Assembly (NCBI RefSeq): GCF_017875645.1
Contig: NZ_JAGGMR010000001.1
Coordinates: forward strand, 2,294,001 to 2,358,000
Source: Nocardia goodfellowii
GTDB lineage: Bacteria > Actinomycetota > Actinomycetes > Mycobacteriales > Mycobacteriaceae
Direction: 5' to 3'
DNA length: 64,000 nt
The translations under genes and the position numbers were made by a program. This document shows positions 33,704 to 42,275 of the stretch, in pieces (within the stretch, counting starts at the first letter, position 1; each line of letters begins with the position of its first letter). A model generated the notes under the pieces. It did not search any database and was not told the origin of the DNA. It saw only the letters and a list, made by a program, of their open reading frames with translations.

Positions 33704-35302
33704 GTGAGATTCACAAGAGCTGGTGCGTTGATCGGGGCGGTGCTACTGGCCACAAGCCTGGGGCTGTCCGCGTGCGGAACGGATGACGGCGCCGACGAGG
33801 GCATCGTCACCACCAATGGTGGCGAGCCGCAGAATCCCCTGGTGCCCGGAAACACCAATGAGAACATGGGCGGCCGCGTCGTCGACCGGCTGTTCGCGGG
33901 CCTGAAGTATTACGACGCCGACGGCCAGGCGCACGACGAGATGGCCGAGAAGATCGAGACCACCGACCGGAAGAACTACAAGATCACCATCAAGCCGGAT
34001 TGGAAGTTCACCGACGGCACCACGGTCAAGGCGAAGAACTTCGTCGACGCGTGGAACTACACCGCACTCGGCAGCAACGCCCAGCTGCAGAGTTACGTGT
34101 TCACGCCGATTCTCGGATTCGACGAGGTGTCGGCCGAAAAGCCCACCGCGCAGACGATGAAGGGGCTGAAGGTCATCGACGATCGGACCTTCACGGTGGA
34201 ATTGCAGTTCCCCTCCATCGATTTCGAGATCGGTCTGGGTTACTCGCCGTTCTACCCGCTGCCGGACGCCGCGTTCAAGGACATGAAGGCCTTCGGCGAG
34301 GCCCCGATCGGCAACGGCCCCTACAAGTTCAAGACCTGGGAACACAACGTCAAGATCGATCTGGAGCCGAATCCGGACTACCGGGGCGGCCGCCCGGCCA
34401 AGAACAAGGGCCTGCGGTTCGTGCACTATCAAACCTTCGAAACGGCCTACGCCGACCTGCAGGCCGGCAACCTGGACACTCTCGACACCATCCCGTCGAG
34501 TGCCATCGCCACGTATAAGAACGATCTCGGCGATCGGGCGATCACCAAGCCGACCGCGCAGAACCAGCACATCGGCGTCCAGTCGAATGTTCCCCATTTC
34601 GCCGGGGAGGAAGGCGTGCTGCGCCGCAAGGCGATTTCGATGGCGATCAACCGGGAGCAGATCTGCGACAAGATCTTCCACGGCACCCGTAATCCGGCCC
34701 GCGATTTCACCGCCAGCACCCTGCCCGGGTTCAACGGCAATCTGCCCGGCGCGGAGGTGCTGAAGTACAACCCGGACGAGGCCAAGAAGCTGTGGGCCCA
34801 GGCCGACGCCATCGCACCCTGGTCGGGACGCTACGAGATCGCCTACAACTCCGACGGTGGCCACCAGGAATGGATCGAAGCCGTCGCCAACAGTGTGAAG
34901 AACGTGCTGGGCATCGAAGCGGTCGGCACACCGTATCCGACGTTCAAGGACATTCGCGGGCTGATCACCGGCCGCACCATCGGCAAGGCGTTCCGCTACG
35001 GCTGGCAGGGTGACTACCCGACGATGCTGCAGTTCCTCACCGCGAATTACTACAGCCACTCGGGCACCAACAATGTCGATTACAAGAGCCCCGAGTTCGA
35101 CAAGCTGCTCGATGCCGCACTGGCGGCCGCGTCGCTGGACGAGTCCTACAAGATCATCGCCGAAGCCCAGGCGCTGATGCTCCGGGACATGGTCGATATC
35201 CCGATTCTCGACTACGTGGCCAATGCCGGCCGGTCGGACAAGGTGAAGAAGGCCGAACTCTCCTGGAACGGTCTGTTCGACTTCGAGGGAATCGAGAAGT
35301 AG
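33704..35302 (+). CDS. Oligopeptide-binding lipoprotein (SBP family 5, OppA-like)
   Basis: 532 residues. The signal peptide ends in the lipobox LSAC. The mature part has TDGTTVKAKNFVDAWNYT, GNGPYKFKTWEH and AISMAINREQICDKIF, the OppA pattern. It captures peptides outside the membrane for an ABC importer. The GTG start follows CAGGAGAACGCA. There is no permease or ATPase next to it; it may serve the transporters at 7-11 kb or 61-64 kb or one elsewhere. A terminator follows. Confidence 0.9.
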   Translation: MRFTRAGALIGAVLLATSLGLSACGTDDGADEGIVTTNGGEPQNPLVPGNTNENMGGRVVDRLFAGLKYYDADGQAHDEMAEKIETTDRKNYKITIKPDWKFTDGTTVKAKNFVDAWNYTALGSNAQLQSYVFTPILGFDEVSAEKPTAQTMKGLKVIDDRTFTVELQFPSIDFEIGLGYSPFYPLPDAAFKDMKAFGEAPIGNGPYKFKTWEHNVKIDLEPNPDYRGGRPAKNKGLRFVHYQTFETAYADLQAGNLDTLDTIPSSAIATYKNDLGDRAITKPTAQNQHIGVQSNVPHFAGEEGVLRRKAISMAINREQICDKIFHGTRNPARDFTASTLPGFNGNLPGAEVLKYNPDEAKKLWAQADAIAPWSGRYEIAYNSDGGHQEWIEAVANSVKNVLGIEAVGTPYPTFKDIRGLITGRTIGKAFRYGWQGDYPTMLQFLTANYYSHSGTNNVDYKSPEFDKLLDAALAAASLDESYKIIAEAQALMLRDMVDIPILDYVANAGRSDKVKKAELSWNGLFDFEGIEK

Positions 35303-35312
35303 GTCGCTCGGA

Positions 35313-35344
35313 CGAGGGGGACTTCCGTACGGAGGTCCCCCTCG
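35313..35344. terminator. Terminator hairpin after the OppA-like gene
   Basis: A 14-base-pair stem with one G-T wobble (CGAGGGGGACTTCC) and a GTAC loop, 11 bases after the stop. Confidence 0.75.
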
Positions 35345-35378
35345 GCCGATTACGACCAAGGCAGGCCGGGCAGCAGCT

Positions 35379-37250
35379 TCATGGCACCGGAATCCGCGGG
35401 CCGAGTTCCGGGTTGTCGGTGACCCGGGGGTCGGCGTAGGGCTGCTTGCCCAGCTGCTGTGCGGCCTGCGCGGCCAGCAGATCGGCCACTTCGTCCTTCA
35501 GATCGCCGTCGTCGCCGAGATCGATGTCAACATAATCGGTTTCGATGCCGCGCTCCCGATACGCGTGCACCTCGCCGCCCGCGATAACGCCCGAGATATT
35601 GCGGAAAGCGGTGGAATTCGGGTCGTCCCAGTACTTTCCGTGGCCCGCCGAGCCGAACACCACCTCCTGCTCACCGTCGCCGTCGTAATCGCCGTAATAG
35701 CCGGTGTCCAAGCGGGTGACGCCCGGCATCGTGTCCGGATCGGTGCCCTGCGGATGACCACCGTGCGGATTGCTTTCCGGGATGCCCGGCAGATCGAGCC
35801 AGGACGGGAGCCCGGTGTCGCGGGGCGCGGATTGGGCTGCGCCGATCAAGTCGCCGGGGGCTGTCATGGAGTAGCGCCGTACATCCGGATTCGGGTTCTG
35901 CCATGCCTTGTCTTCCACGCCCGTGCCGGCCGAGGAGGCGTGCAGGATGCGGTCGGCGCGCAGGCCCTGCTGTTCCGCGGTGCCGACGATCGACCCGCCG
36001 TAGGAATGCCCGACATAGGTGACCGGGGTGCCCGGCGACCGCTGCGCGACCTCGCGATCGACCTCCTTGCCGAACTCGACCAGCTTCGGGGCCATATCCT
36101 CGGCGTACTTCGGGTTCATCGCGCCGGACGGACCGAGATCCCGCGGGAAATCGCCCGCCATATAGAGGAATACCGGCCCGTTGGTCTGATCGGCCAGATG
36201 CCACGCGGCCGCCTGGTTGGACGCGGACCCGTCCAGGTTTGTCGAGGTGCCGGGCACGTAGACGCCGACTCCCGTTGTGCGGTCGGTGAATTCACCGACC
36301 ATCTCGATCATGTGACCGGCGCCCTCATCGGCCCGGAACATGATGAACTTCCGGTCCAGCCGGGCATCGTCGGCGGCACCGACACCGGCGGCGCGCACCG
36401 ATTCGAGGGCCGGATTCTGGTCCGACTCCGACCCGGTCTTCAGTACCGTGTCGGTCTTGGCCGGGTCATCGATCGGCTCGAGCAAGCCGGTCAGGCGCCG
36501 CACCCGATCCTGATCCGGATGTGGTTTGTGTTTCTCCTGTTGGATGGCGTTGCGGATATTGATCTCATTGGCGGCGATCCGGATCGGGAACGGAACGCCG
36601 TTCAGGTTGCCCATCACCTCCGGGTTCGCGACCACCAGCGCCCGGATATCGGCCGCGCTCAGCTGTGCCAGCGCGGCCGCGCGCTGGTCGGGGGTCAGCG
36701 CCGCCAACTGGGTGACGACGTCGTCGGGATCACGCGAAGTGCCCTGGAATACGATGTCGCGGCGGCCATCCCGGATCGCGGCGAGATCGGCCTGGATGGC
36801 ACGCAGCCGTGCGCCGTAGGTGTTGTCGATCCGTTCGACCTCGTCGAGCCCGGTGAGGATATTCAGCTGGAACACACCGGCTTCGGTGTGCTCGCCGTCC
36901 GGATGGGTGACGTAGCCGGTGTCGTCGACCGTGCAGCCCGCGGCCTGTGCGGCCGTCCGCTGCGCCAGCACGTAGTGCCGGGCCGTCTCGAACTCCCGGT
37001 GCGTGTCCTCGGCTTCGTCGGCGAACTGGACCAGCAGTCCGCGCACCTCGTGCGCGTGATCGATCTCCTCGTTCGTCCGCTGCCAGGCCGCGTCCCTGGT
37101 CTGGCCACGCCACTCCCGCGCCGCGTCCATCGCGCGCGACGAATCGGTGAGCGAGTCGTAGAGCGCCACCGCGTTCGCGTTCGCCACCATGGCCGCCTGA
37201 CGCAGGCCCGCGAGGTCCCACCCCGCGAGCTGCGCGATGGTCGGCCGCAT
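35379..37250 (-). CDS. DUF1023 alpha/beta hydrolase, likely type VII secretion-linked
   Basis: 623 residues. The N-terminal ~200 are helical and coiled, opening LAGWDLAGLRQAAMVANANA, like type VII export domains. The C-terminal half is the DUF1023 hydrolase: KFIMFRADEGAGH, VGVYVPGTSTNL, and the nucleophile elbow YVGHSYGGSIVG with serine at ~415. EEQ-type acidic stretches and a calcium-site-like DYDGDGEQEVVFG follow near 525. The ATG overlaps the stop of the 99-residue partner by one base. A lipase/esterase role at the cell envelope is likely but the substrate is unknown. Confidence 0.8.
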   Translation of the reverse strand: MRPTIAQLAGWDLAGLRQAAMVANANAVALYDSLTDSSRAMDAAREWRGQTRDAAWQRTNEEIDHAHEVRGLLVQFADEAEDTHREFETARHYVLAQRTAAQAAGCTVDDTGYVTHPDGEHTEAGVFQLNILTGLDEVERIDNTYGARLRAIQADLAAIRDGRRDIVFQGTSRDPDDVVTQLAALTPDQRAAALAQLSAADIRALVVANPEVMGNLNGVPFPIRIAANEINIRNAIQQEKHKPHPDQDRVRRLTGLLEPIDDPAKTDTVLKTGSESDQNPALESVRAAGVGAADDARLDRKFIMFRADEGAGHMIEMVGEFTDRTTGVGVYVPGTSTNLDGSASNQAAAWHLADQTNGPVFLYMAGDFPRDLGPSGAMNPKYAEDMAPKLVEFGKEVDREVAQRSPGTPVTYVGHSYGGSIVGTAEQQGLRADRILHASSAGTGVEDKAWQNPNPDVRRYSMTAPGDLIGAAQSAPRDTGLPSWLDLPGIPESNPHGGHPQGTDPDTMPGVTRLDTGYYGDYDGDGEQEVVFGSAGHGKYWDDPNSTAFRNISGVIAGGEVHAYRERGIETDYVDIDLGDDGDLKDEVADLLAAQAAQQLGKQPYADPRVTDNPELGPRIPVP

Positions 37251-37549
37251 CAGCGCGCCGCCAATTTCCCGAACTCCGTTGCGATTTCGGCATCCCGCTC
37301 GGCGATCTCGCCCGCGAATCTGTCCACCAGATCGGCCATGGTGGTGAACCTGCCCGCGATGGACGCCACCGCTTGCCGCGCCGGATCCGCACTGTCGCGC
37401 ACCGCCGCCAGTACCGCACTGCCCTCGCCGCCGACTTCGGACAACGCCGACCACGCGAGCCCGGTGAGATCCCCGGCCTCCCGCCGCCAGATACCGGAAA
37501 TGTTCGTCAACTGCTCGGGCCGCACCCCGAACCGATCCTCGTCGCCCAC
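37250..37549 (-). CDS. Type VII secretion partner protein (EspC/WXG100-like)
   Basis: 99 residues, all helical, starting GDEDRFGVRPEQLTNISGIW. It has the same length as the protein at 26.6 kb and shares its F-x-V-x-P-x-x-L start and its position before a large effector-like partner. GTG 37549 follows GGGAGAG; an upstream extension has no ribosome site. It probably forms a heterodimer with the N-terminal helices of the DUF1023 protein for export. Confidence 0.75.
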   Translation of the reverse strand: MGDEDRFGVRPEQLTNISGIWRREAGDLTGLAWSALSEVGGEGSAVLAAVRDSADPARQAVASIAGRFTTMADLVDRFAGEIAERDAEIATEFGKLAAR

Positions 37550-37653
37550 ATCTCTCCCTGTGTCGTTCGTCCAGCACAGTGCGTTCACTGACTTCGACGC
37601 GGCGTCGGCACGATCGGTTCCCTGTTCCGGCGGCGAAGTTCCGGCGACCCGCG

Positions 37654-38463
37654 CTAGGCGGTGAGTCGCGCGGTCAAGGCGCGGGCGTCCCGGGGAGCCA
37701 TGACTTTCGCGTCATTGTCGAAGTAGACGTAGACGTCGCCGTGCCGCACCCAGTCGCGAATCTTGCCCGCCCACATGTCCAGGCCCTCGTCGGTGTAGCC
37801 GCTGACGTACAGCTCTTCGTGGCCGTGCAGACGGATGTAGGTGAAGTCGGCGGTGACGTCCTCGAGCATCGGATACTTGCCCGCGGTGTCGGCGATGACC
37901 AGCGCGATGCCGAATTCCCGGAGCAGGTCCGGGAATTCGCGGGTGACGAAACTGGGGTGACGGATTTCCAGGGCGTGCCGGAGCGGGCGATCGGCGTCGG
38001 TGCTCAGCCACGGGTCCGCCACCCGGTCGTCGTGCCGGTTCGCGATCTCCACCGCCTCGGTGGTGCTGCGGGGCAGGCGGGCGAAGAAGTCGGCGAGCAG
38101 CGCGGCGTCGAAGGCGAAATTCGGCGGCAGTTGCCACAGGAACGGACCCAGCTTCGGGCCCAGTGCGAGCACGCCGGAGGCGAGGAAGTTCGACAGCAGG
38201 GTGTCGCCGTCGCGCAGCCGCTTCATATGGGTGATGAAGCGACTGCCCTTCACCGCGAACACGAAATCGTCCGGGGTCTGCGCGGCCCACTTCTGATAGC
38301 TGGCCGGCTTCTGCAGCGCGTAGAACGAGCCGTTGATCTCTACCGTGCCGAATTGTTCTGCCAGATAAGCCAATTCGCTGCGCTGGGGCAGCCCCTTCGG
38401 ATAGAAGACGCCCCGCCATGGCGGGTACAGCCAGCCCGAGGTGCCGATGCGGATCTCGCCCAT
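37654..38463 (-). CDS. DUF72 (YecE family) protein
   Basis: 269 residues, a TIM-barrel of unknown function. Family motifs include IRIGTSGWLYPPWRGVFYP at the start, VEINGSFYALQKPASYQKWA, FVFAVKGSRFITH, FLWQLPPNF and ALEIRHPSF, ending VYVYFDND. It lies 16 bases after the permease gene that is under the TPP riboswitch and may be co-transcribed, though no functional link is known. Confidence 0.9.
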   Translation of the reverse strand: MGEIRIGTSGWLYPPWRGVFYPKGLPQRSELAYLAEQFGTVEINGSFYALQKPASYQKWAAQTPDDFVFAVKGSRFITHMKRLRDGDTLLSNFLASGVLALGPKLGPFLWQLPPNFAFDAALLADFFARLPRSTTEAVEIANRHDDRVADPWLSTDADRPLRHALEIRHPSFVTREFPDLLREFGIALVIADTAGKYPMLEDVTADFTYIRLHGHEELYVSGYTDEGLDMWAGKIRDWVRHGDVYVYFDNDAKVMAPRDARALTARLTA

Positions 38464-38479
38464 CCGACCATAGTGGCAG

Positions 38480-39838
38480 CTACCGCGGCGCGCGGGCCGC
38501 CGAAACGCGGCCGACGAGCCAGGCGACCAGCCCCGCCGCCAGGAACGACAGCAGCGACGCGCTCATCCAGGCCTGCTTGGTGAAACCCAAGGCCTCCTGC
38601 ACGTTTACCCAGAAACGCGTCCACATGCCCGCGGCGCCGGGGTTGATCAGCTGGTACACGGACAGACCCACCAGCCAGGCGAAGACCATGCCCCAGCGCG
38701 AGGGCGCGTCCTCGGCGGTGTTCCAGGAACCTTTGGCGCGCAGGAAGAAATCGGCCACCAGCACGCCCAGCAGTGGTACGAAGACCGAGCCGATCAGGCC
38801 GAGGAACCCGAAGTAGTCGTCCATCCGCAACCACAGCGCGAGCACCGTGATCAGCACGCCGAGCCCGATCGACAGGACGCGCCGGTCGATGCGCGGCCAC
38901 AGGTTCTGGATCGAGACGGCCGTGGAGTAGACGTTGGCGAAGGACTGATCCGCCTCGCGCAGCACCAGGATGAAGAAGAAGAACCCGCCCAGCGTGACGT
39001 GCAGGAACGGTCCGTAGGTGCCGCTGTCACCGGTGGCCAGGGCCAGCGCGAGCAGGCCCAGGATGTAGGCGACGATCTGGGTCAGCGCGTAGGAGCCGCT
39101 GGCCGCACCGAACGCCGCCCGGCTGCTCTTGGAGTGGCGGGTGTAGTCGGCGGCCACCGGCATCCAGGAGATCGAGACCGCCAGGGCGGCATCGGTGGCG
39201 ATCCAGAACAGGCTCCAGTCGACTCCGAACGGGCCGTTGCCCTTCGGGCCCGGGTTGATGGTCAGGTCGGGGATGCCCGCCCGGAAGAACTGGAGGTAGA
39301 ACCAGGCCAGCGCGACGACCACGCCGATGGTGACGAACCGGCGCAGCATGCGCACCGAGCCGAGCGGCCAGATCGTCAGCACCGTGGTGATCAGGCCCGC
39401 CGCCACCACATAGAGCCAGCGCGGACCGCCGCCGAAAAGTTCCTCCGCCGCGCTGCCGATGACGATCAACTCGAAGGTGCCCCAGCCGATCAGCTGCGCG
39501 ATATTCAGGATCGTCGGCAAATAGCTGAGTTTCGCGCCGAACAGCCCGCGCAGCAGCACCATCGCCGGCTTGCCGGTGCGCGCGCCGGGGACCGCCGCCA
39601 GCCCGAGCATGAGCCCGCCGAGCACGGTCCCGATGATCATCGCGACGATGCCCGCGGCGATGGACAGCTGCAACGCGTGGTCGGAATCGGGGGCCAGCAC
39701 CGTGTAGGCGCCGGAGAAGGCGAACAGGCTGACGCCGAGATTGGCCCAGAAGGCGCTCTGGTCCCAGAACGACAGCACCTTGGGTGCGGGCTGGTCGAGG
39801 GTGAGCGGCGCTTCGTGCGCCGCGGATGGATCAGACAT
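38480..39838 (-). CDS. cytX: NCS1-family permease, predicted hydroxymethylpyrimidine (thiamine precursor) transporter
   Basis: 452 residues with 12 hydrophobic segments. SFWDQSAFWANLGVSLFAFSGAY, the helix-1 substrate motif of nucleobase-cation symporters, and SISWMPVAADYTRHSK in helix 6 are clear. Cytosine permease relatives placed under a thiamine riboswitch are known as CytX and take up hydroxymethylpyrimidine. The TPP riboswitch directly before the start codon gives the substrate class here. DUF72 follows downstream. Confidence 0.85.
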   Translation of the reverse strand: MSDPSAAHEAPLTLDQPAPKVLSFWDQSAFWANLGVSLFAFSGAYTVLAPDSDHALQLSIAAGIVAMIIGTVLGGLMLGLAAVPGARTGKPAMVLLRGLFGAKLSYLPTILNIAQLIGWGTFELIVIGSAAEELFGGGPRWLYVVAAGLITTVLTIWPLGSVRMLRRFVTIGVVVALAWFYLQFFRAGIPDLTINPGPKGNGPFGVDWSLFWIATDAALAVSISWMPVAADYTRHSKSSRAAFGAASGSYALTQIVAYILGLLALALATGDSGTYGPFLHVTLGGFFFFILVLREADQSFANVYSTAVSIQNLWPRIDRRVLSIGLGVLITVLALWLRMDDYFGFLGLIGSVFVPLLGVLVADFFLRAKGSWNTAEDAPSRWGMVFAWLVGLSVYQLINPGAAGMWTRFWVNVQEALGFTKQAWMSASLLSFLAAGLVAWLVGRVSAARAPR

Positions 39839-39841
39839 ACT

Positions 39842-39940
39842 TCGAGCACTTTCCCTACGTCGGCATTACCCGGACAGGTTCGCGCGGTCGGCGGAGCTGA
39901 TACCGCCCTCTCAGCCCGGCCGTGCCCGAGCTCCCGCAGT
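39842..39940 (-). promoter_or_regulatory. TPP riboswitch (THI element)
   Basis: Read on the minus strand it has the conserved CTGAGAGGG with flanking stems, GAACCTGTCCGGGTAAT and the closing TAGGGAAAG. These elements bind thiamine pyrophosphate. The aptamer ends within a few bases of ATG 39838, and its GGGAAAG is the only Shine-Dalgarno-like sequence, so control is probably by hiding the ribosome site. Confidence 0.92.
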
Positions 39941-40125
39941 GGAATGGTTCGGCCGAATAGTACACGTGACCATCTCAGTGGTGGGATGTCTCGTTCTGCC
40001 TGCTCACCAGGGGTGTGGATGCTTGTGGATAGATCTTGTGCGGATCGCTGAACGGTAGGCTGCGATAGTGCTGCCGGGGTGGAGGATTCGCCGAACCCGG
40101 GGCGTGCGAGAGGGGGGCGAGCGCG

Positions 40126-41169
40126 GTGCGAGCATTCTGCGGAGCGGTCGGTGCGCGATGGCGGCGGTGGTCGCGGTGGCGGCGGGCGGGGGCGATCGCC
40201 GGACTGATCCTCGGTCTGGCGGTCACGACGGTGGCCGCGTCGGCCGTCGCGTTGCGGTTGGAATACGCGGGCGATCCGCCCCCGGACGCGCGGACCCGGG
40301 GACGCGACGCGGTGTGGCTGGGCCACGCCTGGGTCGACGGCCGCAAGACCGATGCCGATATCGCCGCACTGGCGACGCTACTGTCCGGCACCGGCGTCAA
40401 AGATCTGTTCGTGCACACCGGTCCGTTCGCCCGCGACGGCAGCGTGCCGGACGAGCTCCATCCGCGGGCCCGCTGGTTCGTCGACGCGGTACACCGAAGC
40501 CTGCCCGGAATTCGCGTGCAGTCCTGGCTCGGCCAGCTCGTCGAACCGGAATTCGACGATCTCGACATGGCCGTTCCGGCCACCCGAGCCCAGATCACCG
40601 CGTCCGCGGTCAAGGTGCTGGATCTCGGATTCGACGGCGTGCACCTGGATCTGGAGCCGGTCCGTTCCGGTTCCGGCGACTTCCTCTCGATCGTGGACCA
40701 GGTCGGGGCGGTCACGAGGGGACGTGCCGTGCCGCTGTCGGTCTCGGCCCCGCAGATCGATCCGCTGCCCGGTCTGCACTCGGTCGGCATCGCGCTGCGT
40801 GAGCACGGAAAGTGGTGGTCGCAAGCCTATTTCGCGGAGGTGGCGCGCCGCGTCGATCAGGTCGCGCTGATGTCCTATGACACCGCGATGCCCACGGAAT
40901 CGCTGTACGGCGGTTACGTCGCTCAGCAGACCGCACTGGCGCTGGCGGTCACTCCCGCCCAGGTCGACCTGCTCATGGGCGCACCGGCGTTCTGGGCCGA
41001 CGACATCGCGCATCATGGCGCGGCGGAAACCGTGCCTGCGGCCATTCGCGGCATTCGCCTGGGATTGGGACGTGAGGACCGGCACCGGCAAACCTTCGGC
41101 GTCGCCCTGTACGTCGATTTCGCTGCCACCCCAGAGGATTGGGCCGCTTACCGTCGGGACTGGTGCTAG
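40126..41169 (+). CDS. Secreted or membrane-anchored GH18-fold protein
   Basis: 347 residues. A basic N-terminus is followed by one hydrophobic segment (~23-43), a signal anchor. The rest has the TIM-barrel pattern of family 18 glycosidases, with LGFDGVHLDLEPV at ~167 in place of DGxDxDxE, and QVALMSYDTAMP. The acidic pair in HLDLEP keeps the catalytic glutamate, so activity on a glycan is possible. The GTG start follows an AGAGGGGGG run. Transcribed alone. Confidence 0.75.
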   Translation: MRAFCGAVGARWRRWSRWRRAGAIAGLILGLAVTTVAASAVALRLEYAGDPPPDARTRGRDAVWLGHAWVDGRKTDADIAALATLLSGTGVKDLFVHTGPFARDGSVPDELHPRARWFVDAVHRSLPGIRVQSWLGQLVEPEFDDLDMAVPATRAQITASAVKVLDLGFDGVHLDLEPVRSGSGDFLSIVDQVGAVTRGRAVPLSVSAPQIDPLPGLHSVGIALREHGKWWSQAYFAEVARRVDQVALMSYDTAMPTESLYGGYVAQQTALALAVTPAQVDLLMGAPAFWADDIAHHGAAETVPAAIRGIRLGLGREDRHRQTFGVALYVDFAATPEDWAAYRRDWC

Positions 41170-41306
41170 CTGTCCCTGCGCACCGACCCTCACCCGGTCC
41201 GCTCAGTGCGGCCGGGTGACGCCGGGGCGTCGTCCGCGCGGTACTTCCTGTCCTGACCTGGGATTGTGGTCGCTACGAATCGACACGACCAGACTGTCCC
41301 GCAGGG

Positions 41307-41423
41307 TCACTGACCGTCGTTATCCGGTGACTCGGGGGTATGCGGCTCCTGCCCCCGCGCCTTCCGCTTCAGGACGACTACGCCCACCAGCACTGCGATA
41401 CCGATGATCACAAGTAGCTCCAT
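41307..41423 (-). CDS. Small single-helix membrane protein
   Basis: A 38-residue frame from ATG 41423 to TGA 41307. Residues 2-18 (ELLVIIGIAVLVGVVVL) are a clean membrane helix, followed by KRKAR and a polar tail: a positive-inside small protein. It is divergent from the MerR unit and shares its 64-base upstream gap. No strong ribosome site is seen, so confidence is moderate. Confidence 0.45.
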   Translation of the reverse strand: MELLVIIGIAVLVGVVVLKRKARGQEPHTPESPDNDGQ

Positions 41424-41449
41424 ATGCGCTGGATACCCGGAATCGGGGC

Positions 41450-41481
41450 TTGCAATCAGTACCCGGGTACCGGCTTACCGT
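41450..41481 (+). promoter_or_regulatory. MerR-type promoter with long spacer and palindrome
   Basis: TTGCAA at 41450 and TACCGT at 41476 are separated by 20 bases, the overlong spacer typical of MerR-activated promoters. The perfect dyad GTACCCGGGTAC sits in the middle. The next ATG is seven bases after the -10. Confidence 0.6.
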
Positions 41482-41487
41482 GGAGTC

Positions 41488-41826
41488 ATGGAACATGACG
41501 GATGGGTTTCGGACGCCTGCACCTTGCCGACGGCGCGGCAGCCGGTCCGTGTGGCCGAGTTCGACCAGTTCTTCGCCGCGGCCGTGCGGCGGCTACGGCG
41601 CCCGGAGCGCACCCGGCTGGAATTGGTCGTCGATCCGGTCCACGAGACGCGGGCCCGGGAACTGGCGGCGCTGGAAACCGCATGCTGCTCGTTTTTCGCC
41701 TTCGGGTTCGACAGCACCGCCGACGGTGTGAACATGCGCATCGAGGTGCCGGCGAACCGGATCGACGTGCTGGACGGCCTGCATCGGAACGTGGCAGCGG
41801 CCCTGGCGGAACGGGAAAGAACATGA
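41488..41826 (+). CDS. Small cysteine-containing protein linked to MerR
   Basis: 112 residues, no signal peptide or helix. Cysteines are at 11 (DACTLPTA) and as a pair at 66-67 (ETACCSFFAFGF); the arrangement suggests thiol chemistry or metal binding. I do not recognise a named family. ATG 41488 follows GGAG; an upstream frame is not conserved-looking. The MerR gene overlaps its stop as ATGA, so the regulator and this protein are made together from the promoter above. Confidence 0.75.
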   Translation: MEHDGWVSDACTLPTARQPVRVAEFDQFFAAAVRRLRRPERTRLELVVDPVHETRARELAALETACCSFFAFGFDSTADGVNMRIEVPANRIDVLDGLHRNVAAALAERERT

Positions 41827-42233
41827 CGGACAACGGGTTACGCACCGGACAGGTGGCAGCCGCGGCGGGAGTCAACGTGCAGACGCTGCGGTACTACGAG
41901 CGTCGCGGGCTGTTGCGGGAGCCGCGGCGTTCGCTCGGCGGCCACCGGGTTTACCCGCCCGAGACGGTGACCTTCCTGCGCGTCGTCAAAGCGGCTCAGC
42001 GGCTCGGCTTCACCCTGGACGAAGTCGCGGATTTACTGGCGGACAGCGGTTTACGTCGCACTCGTGCCGGTCTGCGGAACCGCGCCGAAGCCAAGCTGGC
42101 CGAGGTCGACGCGAAACTCGCCGAGCTGACCACCGTTCGCGACACCCTGCACGCCGCCCTCGCGGCGGGTTGCGACGATCTCCTGGTCTGCGCTGAAGTT
42201 CCCGGCTGCCCGGTTCCGTTCGAAGCAGCCTGA
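41823..42233 (+). CDS. MerR family transcriptional regulator
   Basis: 136 residues. The winged helix reads RTGQVAAAAGVNVQTLRYYERRGLL, then GGHRVYP. A dimerising coiled coil follows (~85-112). The C-terminus has cysteines at 117, 123 and 129 (CDDLLVCAEVPGC), near the C117/C126 ligands of mercury MerR, but there is no cysteine near position 82. It is probably a soft-metal or thiol sensor. Three of its leucines use TTA codons, unusual for this genome. Confidence 0.85.
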   Translation: MTDNGLRTGQVAAAAGVNVQTLRYYERRGLLREPRRSLGGHRVYPPETVTFLRVVKAAQRLGFTLDEVADLLADSGLRRTRAGLRNRAEAKLAEVDAKLAELTTVRDTLHAALAAGCDDLLVCAEVPGCPVPFEAA

Positions 42234-42275
42234 AATCCGGATGCCGCCCGGCGCCGCGCCTGCGATCATTGCTGG

